Origin: Chloroflexota bacterium
GTDB taxonomy: Bacteria > Chloroflexota > Limnocylindria > Limnocylindrales > CSP1-4
Reading direction: 5' to 3'
Length of the DNA: 5,590 nucleotides
NCBI GenBank assembly: GCA_021801545.1
Contig: JAJYXX010000312.1
Location: 1-5,590 of the forward strand
Shown: positions 1 through 5,082 of the stretch, in pieces
Layout of the letters: the number at the start of each line of letters is the position of its first letter
How positions within the stretch are numbered: the stretch's first letter is position 1
The notes under the pieces: model-generated
What the model saw: the letters and a program-made list of their open reading frames with translations, nothing else
Told to the model about the DNA's origin: nothing
Databases searched by the model: none
Position numbers and translations under genes: made by a program

Positions 1-29
1 ACGACACAACCGGTTGAGGGTCGGGCGGG

Positions 30-899
30 ATGACCATAGCCAGAGACGAACGCGATGACCTGATCGAGGCGATCACCCGCGAGGTGCTGGCCGTCCTGGC
101 CGCCCCCGGCGATGCCTGCATCGACTGCAAGGGCGCCTGCGCGGCCCACTGTTCCGACAAGGTGCGGGACGTCGTCACCAGCGGCGCCTCCCGGATCGCG
201 TACCAGGGCGGCGGCGCCGACGTCCCGCGTGACCTGGCACGCTACATCGACCACACCCTGCTGCGGCCGGACGCATCCGCGGCGGACATCGACCGCCTCT
301 GCGCGGAGGCGAAGGAGTACCAGTTCGCGGCCGTCTGCATCAACCCGACCTGGGTCCGGCGCGCCGCCGGGATCCTGCACGGGACCGATGTCGCCGTCGC
401 CTCGGTCATCGGCTTCCCGTTCGGCGCGAACACGAGCGATATCAAGGCCATGGAGGCGCGCCGCGCGATCCGCGACGGCGCGCGCGAGATCGACATGGTC
501 ATCAACATCGGGGCGCTCAAGAGTGGCATGTACGACCTGGTCCGCGAGGACATCGCCCGCGTCTCGGATGCCTGCCACGAAGCCGGCGCAGCCAGCAAGG
601 TGATCATCGAGGCCGCGCTCCTGACCGACGAGGAGAAGGTGATTGCCTGCCGCCTGGCCCAGCAGGCCAAAGCCGACTTCGTCAAGACGTCGACCGGGTA
701 CGCGTCGGGTGGGGCGACCGTCTACGACGTCGCCCTCATGCGCGAGACGGTCGGCCCCAAGATGGGCGTGAAGGCCGCCGGAGGCATCCGGACGGCCGAG
801 GACGTGGAGGAGATGATCGCCGCTGGGGCGACCCGGATCGGGGCCTCGGCGGGTGTGAAGATCGTGACGGGAGAGAGAGGCGCGCATGAGCAATATTGA
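30..899 (+). CDS. deoC: Deoxyribose-phosphate aldolase, BMC-targeted, with N-terminal Cys motif
   Basis: Class I aldolase that cleaves 2-deoxy-D-ribose 5-phosphate to acetaldehyde and glyceraldehyde 3-phosphate. The 289-residue product has a TIM-barrel DERA domain from about residue 69 (YIDHTLLRP) to the end. Catalytic residues are visible: Asp155 in EIDMVIN, the Schiff-base Lys219 in FVKTSTG and Lys248 in GVKAAGGIRT; the phosphate-site motif GASAGVKIV is at 271-279. Free-standing DERAs are about 210-250 residues, so the first ~68 residues are an extension. Residues 6-25 (DERDDLIEAITREVLAVLAA) look like an amphipathic encapsulation helix, followed by Cys30, Cys33, Cys37 and Cys41 and a linker. 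The ATG at 30 is chosen because a purine-rich GAGGG lies at 16-20 and the helix follows directly. The end overlaps the next gene by 14 bases, implying translational coupling. Function is secure; luminal location is inferred. Confidence 0.96.
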   Translation: MTIARDERDDLIEAITREVLAVLAAPGDACIDCKGACAAHCSDKVRDVVTSGASRIAYQGGGADVPRDLARYIDHTLLRPDASAADIDRLCAEAKEYQFAAVCINPTWVRRAAGILHGTDVAVASVIGFPFGANTSDIKAMEARRAIRDGAREIDMVINIGALKSGMYDLVREDIARVSDACHEAGAASKVIIEAALLTDEEKVIACRLAQQAKADFVKTSTGYASGGATVYDVALMRETVGPKMGVKAAGGIRTAEDVEEMIAAGATRIGASAGVKIVTGERGAHEQY

Positions 900-1515
900 C
901 CTTCGGGCCTACGTCTTCCTCGATAGCCTGCAGGCTCAGTACGCGGCCTTCCTCGGGACCGTCGCCCAGGGGTTCCTGCCGTTGGCCGGCGATGCATCCC
1001 TCTCGGTCGAGGTGTCTCCGGGGATCGAGATCAACCGCCTGACCGACATCGCCCTCAAGGCGACGACGGTGAAACCGGGGATGCAGATCATCGAGCGCTA
1101 CTACGGCATGCTCGAGATCCATTCACCCTCCCAGGCGGAGGTGCGGGCCGCGGGCGCCGCGATCCTCCAGGAGCTCGGTCTAAACGAGCGCGATCGGATC
1201 AAGCCGCGAGTGCTGTCGAGCCAGATCATTCGCCGGATCGATGACCATCAGGCCCAGCTCGTCAACCGGACCCGGCACGGCCAGATGCTCATCCCCGGCC
1301 AGACGCTCTACGTGCTCGAGCTGGAACCGGCGGCCTACGCGGCGCTTGCCGCCAACGAGGCGGAGAAGGCGGCGCACATCAACATCCTCGAGGTACGCGC
1401 CTTCGGGTCAATGGGGCGCATCTATCTCGGCGGCGAGGAACGGGACATCGACGTCGGCTGGCGGGCAGCGCTGGCGGCGATCGAAGGGTTGGAAGGACGC
1501 GAAGCAACGTCGTAG
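886..1515 (+). CDS. Tandem-domain BMC-T shell protein, CcmP/CsoS1D type
   Basis: Shell protein with two BMC domains, expected to trimerise into a pseudohexameric tile. The 209 residues divide into an N-terminal segment (1-35), BMC domain 1 (about 36-97, SLSVEVSPGIEINRLTDIALKA), a linker (98-135), and BMC domain 2 (about 138-202, LYVLELEPAAYAALAANEAEKAA, then FGSMGRIYLGGEERD). From memory it closely resembles cyanobacterial CcmP and carboxysomal CsoS1D, whose trimers stack face to face as double-layered tiles with gated pores. The Glu-Arg gate pair of that group is matched by Glu70-Arg71 in IIERYYG. That architecture would give an airlock-like route for larger metabolites such as sugar phosphates or cofactors; this role is inferred. 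ATG 886 lies inside the deoC end, preceded by GAGAGG at 875-880. No Rubisco or carboxysome gene is nearby, so the name ccmP is not transferred. Confidence 0.93.
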   Translation: MSNIDLRAYVFLDSLQAQYAAFLGTVAQGFLPLAGDASLSVEVSPGIEINRLTDIALKATTVKPGMQIIERYYGMLEIHSPSQAEVRAAGAAILQELGLNERDRIKPRVLSSQIIRRIDDHQAQLVNRTRHGQMLIPGQTLYVLELEPAAYAALAANEAEKAAHINILEVRAFGSMGRIYLGGEERDIDVGWRAALAAIEGLEGREATS

Positions 1516-1516
1516 A

Positions 1517-1530
1517 CGACCGCGAGGTCG
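1517..1530 (+). repeat. Small stem-loop with GCGA tetraloop
   Basis: CGACC (1517-1521) pairs with GGTCG (1526-1530) around a GCGA loop, a GNRA-type tetraloop, just after the BMC-T stop. The stem is only five base pairs and has no U-tract, so it may be chance in GC-rich DNA. If real it could act as an intercistronic RNA element upstream of the BMC-H gene. Confidence 0.3.
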
Positions 1531-1550
1531 AGAGAGCTCGGGTCGGGTAG

Positions 1551-1559
1551 AGGAGAGGA
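1551..1559 (+). promoter_or_regulatory. Strong Shine-Dalgarno for the BMC-H gene
   Basis: The purine run AGGAGAGGA sits 3-11 bases upstream of ATG 1563 and is the best Shine-Dalgarno match among the shell genes. It supports that start and fits high expression of the facet protein. Confidence 0.7.
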
Positions 1560-1562
1560 TCG

Positions 1563-1871
1563 ATGGCAGAAGCGCTTGGGATGATCGAGGCCCGCGGGTT
1601 CGCAGCGATGGTCGAAGCCGCCGATGCGATGGTGAAGGCGGCGAAGGTCGAGCTCGTCAGCTACGAGAAGACGGGCGGCGGGTACGTCACCGCGGTCGTG
1701 CGCGGTGACGTCGCGGCGGTGAAGGCCGCGGTCGAGGCCGGCGTACGCAACGCGGCCAAGGTCGGCGAGGTCGTCACCAGCCACGTGATCGCCCGGCCGC
1801 ACGTCAACGTCGATCTCGTGCTGCCGCTTGGGCGCCTGGACGAGGCCCGAGCGGAGACCGGCCAGGGTTAG
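1563..1871 (+). CDS. BMC-H hexameric shell protein
   Basis: Single BMC-domain protein of 102 residues, the usual length for the hexamers that tile BMC facets. The domain runs from residue 4 (ALGMIEARGFAAMVEAADAM) to about residue 87. The conserved Lys25 lies in AMVKAA, and the pore loop is Lys36-Thr-Gly-Gly-Gly-Tyr41. The common GSG pore triplet is therefore GGG, which removes the pore-lining serine hydroxyls. From memory the same KTGGGY loop, and most of the rest of the protein, occurs in the Haliangium ochraceum BMC-H. The short tail after residue 88 (LGRLDEARAETGQG) is charged and probably disordered. It is the only BMC-H in the window and presumably the most abundant shell component, which fits its strong ribosome-binding site. 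It follows the preceding gene after 47 bases. Confidence 0.97.
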   Translation: MAEALGMIEARGFAAMVEAADAMVKAAKVELVSYEKTGGGYVTAVVRGDVAAVKAAVEAGVRNAAKVGEVVTSHVIARPHVNVDLVLPLGRLDEARAETGQG

Positions 1872-1910
1872 GACGCCGGCGAGGGCGTGTCGGCGGCCGG
1901 CCGGCCCGCC

Positions 1911-1930
1911 CCGCCTCCTTCAGCAGGCGG
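1911..1930 (+). promoter_or_regulatory. Stem-loop covering the ribosome-binding region of the first BMC-P gene
   Basis: CCGCCT (1911-1916) is perfectly complementary to AGGCGG (1925-1930), with an 8-base loop CCTTCAGC. The 3' arm is the purine-rich stretch just upstream of ATG 1937, so folding would mask the ribosome-binding site. The left arm and loop contain CCTCCTT (1914-1920), the same sequence as the 16S rRNA anti-Shine-Dalgarno. Reduced translation would suit a pentamer protein needed only at vertices. The pairing is seen in the sequence; the regulatory role is inference. Confidence 0.4.
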
Positions 1931-1936
1931 TGGGAC

Positions 1937-2224
1937 ATGCTCCTTGGACGTGTGACCGGAACCGTGGTCGCGAGCCGCAAAGAGCCGCTCATGGAAGGTT
2001 GGAAGCTGCTCGTCGTACGTCAGCTCGACGCGGAGAACCGTGAGAGCGGCGCGTATGTCGTGGCCGCGGACGCCGTCGGGGCGGGGGTCGGCGAGGTCGT
2101 CCTCTACGCGACCGGCAGCTCGGCTCGCCAGACGGAAGTGACACGAGACCGGCCGTGCGACGCGGTGATCATGGCCATCGTCGACACGTGGGAGGTCGGC
2201 GGCAACGAGGTGTATCGCAAGTGA
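1937..2224 (+). CDS. BMC-P pentameric vertex protein, copy 1 (EutN/CcmL family)
   Basis: Pentamer-forming shell protein that caps icosahedral vertices. The 95 residues contain the family hallmarks: the N-terminal strand MLLGRVTGTVVAS (1-13), the LLVVRQLD strand (24-31), AADAVGAGVGEVVLY (43-57), the GSSAR loop (60-64) and the closing strand AVIMAIVDTWEV (76-87). Length is typical (about 85-100). ATG 1937 is chosen because the conserved MxLGRVxGTVV motif begins there; the purine run GGCGGTGGG lies just upstream but is part of a predicted hairpin. The gene follows BMC-H after a 65-base GC-rich spacer and ends inside a strong inverted repeat. It is one of three BMC-P paralogues in the operon and the only one in the left, BMC-H-containing half. 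Confidence 0.96.
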   Translation: MLLGRVTGTVVASRKEPLMEGWKLLVVRQLDAENRESGAYVVAADAVGAGVGEVVLYATGSSARQTEVTRDRPCDAVIMAIVDTWEVGGNEVYRK

Positions 2225-2247
2225 TCGACCGAAGGTAGCGGTCGATC
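2223..2247 (+). repeat. Strong intercistronic inverted repeat (9-bp stem, 7-nt loop)
   Basis: GATCGACCG (2223-2231) is a perfect reverse complement of CGGTCGATC (2239-2247), with loop AAGGTAG. A flanking T2222-G2248 wobble could extend the stem to ten pairs. It begins within the TGA stop (2222-2224) of BMC-P copy 1 and stands at the head of the longest non-coding gap in the window (71 bases). There is no T-run after it, so it is not a standard intrinsic terminator. It could be an mRNA-stability or processing element, an attenuating hairpin, or a protein-binding dyad. Confidence 0.65.
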
Positions 2248-2295
2248 GGGTCGGCATTCGTCGGCCTGGTGCTAGCGATGTGGGCGCGGAGAGCG

Positions 2296-3759
2296 ATGAA
2301 CGAGCTCAACGAGCGCGAGATCCAGGAGATCATCGAGCGGGTTCGACGGCGGGTCGCAGCGGCGTCCGACGGCCGACCGGGCGCGGTGCTGCGCGCGGAG
2401 GCCGAGCTGTCCGCGGCAGCAGCCGCCGAGCTCGGCGACGGCATCCACGCGACGATCGACGACGCCGTCGACGCGGCCACACGTGCCTTCCGCGCGTACC
2501 AGGCGTTGGGCCTGGAGGGACGCCACGCGATCATCGACGCCGTGCGCAGCTCGATGGTTGAACACGCCGAGCAACTGGCTCGGATGGCGCACCAGGAGAC
2601 CCACATCGGCCGTGTCGAGGACAAGGTCGTCAAGAACCGCCTCGTCGCCACGAAGGCGCCCGGCCCCGAGGACCTCGAGGTCGAGGCGGTCACCGGTGAT
2701 CAGGGGATGATGGTCACCGAGTTCGCGCCCTTCGGGGTCGTCGCCGCGATCACCCCGGTGACGAACCCGACCTCGACGGTCATCAACAACACGATCAGCA
2801 TCGTGTCCGCCGGCAACGCCGTCGTCTTCAACTCCCATCCGAGTGCGAAACGCTGTTCGGCCGAGACGGTCCGCATGATCAACCGGGCGATCGTGTCGGC
2901 GGGAGGGCCGCCGGATCTCGTCAGTGCGATCGCCGATCCGACGATCGAGAGCGCCCGCGCGCTCATGAACCATCCGGGTGTCCGCGTCCTCCTCGTCACG
3001 GGCGGCCCGGGGGTGGTGCGCGAGGCCCTCAAGACGGACAAGCGGGCGATCACAGCCGGGCCCGGCAACCCGCCGGCCGTCGTCGACCAGACGGCCGATG
3101 TCGAGCGGGCCGGCCGGGACATCGTCCGGGGCGCCTCGTTCGACAACAACCTCGTCTGCACCGACGAGAAGGAGGTCATCGTCGTCGACACGGTCGCCGA
3201 CCGGCTCGTCCGGTCGATGACCCAGAGCGGCGCCTACCTCCTCAAGGAGCATGAGCTCAAGCGACTCGAGCGCGTCATCTTCACCGAGATCGGGGCGCCC
3301 TCGAAGCCCGGCGTCATGAACCCGGCCTGGATCGGCCGCGACGCGGCAAAGATCCTCGCCGAGATCGGCCTCCAGGTCGATCCCGCGCCACGACTGCTGA
3401 TTGCCGACGTCCCCCGCGACCACAGCCTCGTCTGGACGGAGCAGATGCTGCCGGTCCTTCCGATCGTCCGTGTCGGCACCGTCGATCAGGCGATCGATCT
3501 CGCCGTCCGGGTCGAGCATGGCTTCCGCCACACCGCGTCGATCCACTCGACGAACGTCGAGACGATCACCCGCATGGCTAGGGCGATGAACTGCAGCATC
3601 TTCGTGACGAACGGCCCGAACTACGCCGGACTCGGCGAAGGCGGTGAAGGCTTCGCCTCGTTCTCGATCGCCAGTCCGACGGGCGACGGACTCACCCGGC
3701 CGCGGACGTTCTCGCGCGAGCGACGGATCACCGTGGTCGGCGCGCTGCGGATCGTCTAG
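2296..3759 (+). CDS. CoA-acylating aldehyde dehydrogenase, BMC-targeted (PduP/EutE type)
   Basis: Oxidises an aldehyde (acetaldehyde from DeoC is the inferred substrate) with NAD+ and CoA to acyl-CoA and NADH. With the start at 2296 it has 487 residues; PduP and EutE have about 465. Residues 1-22 (NELNEREIQEIIERVRRRVAA) form an amphipathic encapsulation-type helix, joined by an Ala-rich linker to the dehydrogenase domain from about residue 46. Visible motifs are FAPFGVVAAITPVTNPTST (143-161), HPSAK (181-185), TGGPGVV (235-241), AGPGNPP, and the catalytic Cys288 in FDNNLVCTDEKEV. ATG 2296 is preferred because GGAGAG lies at 2288-2293 and the targeting helix starts there. In-frame GTG 2269 and ATG 2278 would add nine or six residues and are alternatives. 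The next gene starts two bases after its stop. Enzyme class is secure; the exact aldehyde is inferred from context. Confidence 0.95.
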   Translation: MNELNEREIQEIIERVRRRVAAASDGRPGAVLRAEAELSAAAAAELGDGIHATIDDAVDAATRAFRAYQALGLEGRHAIIDAVRSSMVEHAEQLARMAHQETHIGRVEDKVVKNRLVATKAPGPEDLEVEAVTGDQGMMVTEFAPFGVVAAITPVTNPTSTVINNTISIVSAGNAVVFNSHPSAKRCSAETVRMINRAIVSAGGPPDLVSAIADPTIESARALMNHPGVRVLLVTGGPGVVREALKTDKRAITAGPGNPPAVVDQTADVERAGRDIVRGASFDNNLVCTDEKEVIVVDTVADRLVRSMTQSGAYLLKEHELKRLERVIFTEIGAPSKPGVMNPAWIGRDAAKILAEIGLQVDPAPRLLIADVPRDHSLVWTEQMLPVLPIVRVGTVDQAIDLAVRVEHGFRHTASIHSTNVETITRMARAMNCSIFVTNGPNYAGLGEGGEGFASFSIASPTGDGLTRPRTFSRERRITVVGALRIV

Positions 3760-3761
3760 CG

Positions 3762-4373
3762 ATGCAGCCGGCCATCGCGGTCCTCGAATTCGACTCGATC
3801 GCCGTCGGTATCGAGGCGGGCGATGCGATGGCCAAGCGCGCCCCGATCGACGTGATCCACGCCGGCACGATCCATCCGGGGAAGTACCTCGTCCTCGTGG
3901 GCGGCGCGGTGGCCGATGTCGAGGAGGCGCTGGAGGCCGGTCGCGAGGTCGGTTCGTCCTCGCTCGTCGATACGGTGTTCCTGCCGAACGTCCACCGGGA
4001 TGTCGTCGCCGCCATCGGCGGTCGACGCCGGCATGGGATGGGCGAGGCGCTCGGGGTGATCGAGACGCGTACGGTCGCCGCGATCATCGAGGCCGCCGAC
4101 GCCGGAGTGAAGGGTGCTCGCGTCCAGCTGCTGGAGCTCCGCCTCGCCGACGGCCTCGGCGGCAAGGGCTACCTCCTCTTCGACGGGCCGATAGCCGAGG
4201 TCGAGGCTGCGGTCGAGATCGGGAGTGCCAGGATCGCGGCGTCGGCCGGCGCGGTCCAGCGGGTGATCCCGCAGCTCCACGCGGAGATGCGCGAGAACCT
4301 TGCGGCAGACGCCCGGTTCCGTGAGCGCGTCAGGGGAGTCGGCGCAACGGACGGCGCAGGCGAGCGGGAGTAG
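3762..4373 (+). CDS. Tandem BMC-T shell protein, PduT-like, with His at the pore position
   Basis: Two fused BMC domains that should form a single-layer trimeric tile. Residues 3-86 are domain 1 (AIAVLEFDSIAVGIEAGDAM, then TIHPGKYLVLVGG) and residues 94-180 are domain 2 (ALGVIETRTVAAIIEAADAG, then GLGGKGYLLFDG). From memory it aligns with PduT, in which the matching loop is TICPGKF and Cys38 binds a [4Fe-4S] cluster at the trimer axis. Here residue 38 is His (TIHPGKY) and the protein contains no Cys, so a PduT-style Cys cluster cannot form. The C-terminal ~20 residues are charged and likely flexible. The ATG lies two bases after the dehydrogenase stop with no clear Shine-Dalgarno, so translation is probably coupled. 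Family assignment is strong; transport or metal role is unknown. Confidence 0.94.
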   Translation: MQPAIAVLEFDSIAVGIEAGDAMAKRAPIDVIHAGTIHPGKYLVLVGGAVADVEEALEAGREVGSSSLVDTVFLPNVHRDVVAAIGGRRRHGMGEALGVIETRTVAAIIEAADAGVKGARVQLLELRLADGLGGKGYLLFDGPIAEVEAAVEIGSARIAASAGAVQRVIPQLHAEMRENLAADARFRERVRGVGATDGAGERE

Positions 4374-4379
4374 GGCGCC

Positions 4380-4664
4380 ATGCAGCTCGCCCGGGTCATC
4401 GGCACCGTCGTCGCCACCGTCAAGTCCCCCGGCCTCGAGGGCATCAAGTTCCTCATCATCCAGCCACTCGACCGACAGCAGCGACCGTCGGGGGGGCAGC
4501 TCGTTGCGGCCGACGCGATCCACATGGCCGGTCCGGGCGAGCTCGTCTACTTCGTCGCCGCGCGGGAGGCGGCCCAGGCCCTCCCCGACACGTTCGTGCC
4601 CGTGGATCATGCGATCGTCGGGATCGTCGACGCGGTCGCCACCCTCTCGGGGGACGAGCAGTGA
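4380..4664 (+). CDS. BMC-P pentameric vertex protein, copy 2 (divergent)
   Basis: EutN/CcmL-family pentamer protein of 94 residues. The N-terminal strand QLARVIGTVVATVKSPGLEG (2-21), the FLIIQPLD strand (24-31), QLVAADAI (40-47) and the closing HAIVGIVDAV (77-86) identify the family. It departs from its two neighbours in the middle: the usual VGAGxGE loop reads IHMAGPGE (47-54), and the GSSAR/GNSAR loop is replaced by VAAREAAQAL (59-68). A GGGAG Shine-Dalgarno at 4366-4370 precedes ATG 4380, six bases after the previous stop. Its TGA overlaps the GTG start of the next BMC-P by four bases, so copies 2 and 3 should be translationally coupled and made in related amounts, possibly as a mixed or alternative vertex set. 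Shell role is confident; whether it forms homopentamers is not shown. Confidence 0.93.
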   Translation: MQLARVIGTVVATVKSPGLEGIKFLIIQPLDRQQRPSGGQLVAADAIHMAGPGELVYFVAAREAAQALPDTFVPVDHAIVGIVDAVATLSGDEQ

Positions 4665-5059
4665 AGCTCGGGAGGGTGGTCGGGACGGTGGTCTCCACGA
4701 TCAACTCGCCGGCCTTCGACGATCGGACCCTCCTCCTCTGCGACCTCCTCGATCCGCAAGGTCGACCGGCGGGCGGCTACCTCATCGCGGTCGACACGGT
4801 CGGGGCGGGCGCGGGCGAGACCGTGCTCATCCTCGACGAGGGCAACTCGGCCCGCCAGATCATCGGGGTGAGCGGGGCGCCGATCCGCACGCTCGTCGTC
4901 GGCATCGTCGACGAGGTGATCGTCGGCGGGACGAACGCTCTCGCGCCGGCTCCGGTGGTGGCAGGGGCGTCCAGGGGGCGTCGCCGGCGAGATTTGTGGG
5001 GCTCTCCCAGGGATGGGAGCAGCGAACCGTCGTCCACGTCGGGCTCAGGTGAGTCGTAG
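4661..5059 (+). CDS. BMC-P pentameric vertex protein, copy 3, with an unusual C-terminal tail
   Basis: EutN/CcmL-family vertex protein. Residues 1-88 are a canonical BMC-P: KLGRVVGTVVSTINSPAF (2-19), YLIAVDTVGAGAGETVLIL (40-58), the GNSAR loop (61-65) and LVVGIVDEVIV (78-88). The family normally stops within a few residues of this point, but here the frame runs on to residue 132. The tail has an Ala/Pro stretch (NALAPAPVVAG), an Arg run (107-110), then a Ser/Gly/Pro-rich end. Tail codons have more A/T third positions than the rest of the operon, suggesting weak constraint, a frame change or a recent junction. The GTG start at 4661 is supported by the GTGA overlap with copy 2 and by the conserved N-terminal strand. 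The core assignment is secure; the true C-terminus is uncertain. Confidence 0.88.
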   Translation: MKLGRVVGTVVSTINSPAFDDRTLLLCDLLDPQGRPAGGYLIAVDTVGAGAGETVLILDEGNSARQIIGVSGAPIRTLVVGIVDEVIVGGTNALAPAPVVAGASRGRRRRDLWGSPRDGSSEPSSTSGSGES

Positions 5060-5070
5060 AGTCATCCAGC

Positions 5071-5076
5071 GGAGGG
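5071..5076 (+). promoter_or_regulatory. Shine-Dalgarno for the TalC-like gene
   Basis: GGAGGG lies six bases upstream of GTG 5083. It fixes the GTG start, which also places the conserved FLDS strand at the very N-terminus. Confidence 0.7.
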
Positions 5077-5082
5077 CATCAC

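Noticed and set aside
3..17. Five codons ending in TGA that could be the last residues of an upstream gene.
   Set aside because: Too short to support a gene. A close upstream partner is likely from operon spacing, but nothing identifies it.
886..1515. Whether the CcmP-like protein indicates a carboxysome.
   Set aside because: No Rubisco, carbonic anhydrase, CcmM/CcmN or CsoS2 is present; neighbours are DeoC and an acylating aldehyde dehydrogenase.
1668..1685. Non-standard GGG pore loop in BMC-H as a novelty.
   Set aside because: From memory the same KTGGGY loop occurs in the Haliangium ochraceum BMC-H, so it is a known variant.
2272..3546. Long open frame (424 codons) on the minus strand opposite the dehydrogenase.
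   Set aside because: Its Asp/Arg/Gly-rich translation has no recognisable motif and it mirrors a clear, motif-rich gene on the plus strand. It is a typical shadow in GC-rich DNA.
3756..4610. Minus-strand open frame opposite the second BMC-T and BMC-P copy 2.
   Set aside because: Low-complexity translation rich in Asp, Arg and Gly; the plus-strand proteins here are unambiguous shell proteins.
5004..5019. CTCCCA/TGGGAG hairpin with a GGGA loop inside the BMC-P copy 3 tail, considered as a terminator.
   Set aside because: Only six base pairs, inside a reading frame and with no T-run after it; the next gene has its own good Shine-Dalgarno.
4300..5052. Plus-strand 250-codon open frame spanning the two right-hand BMC-P genes.
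   Set aside because: Mostly Ser/Arg/Gly-rich shadow of the pentamer genes. Only its last ~30 codons are kept as a possible frame signal within the tail finding.
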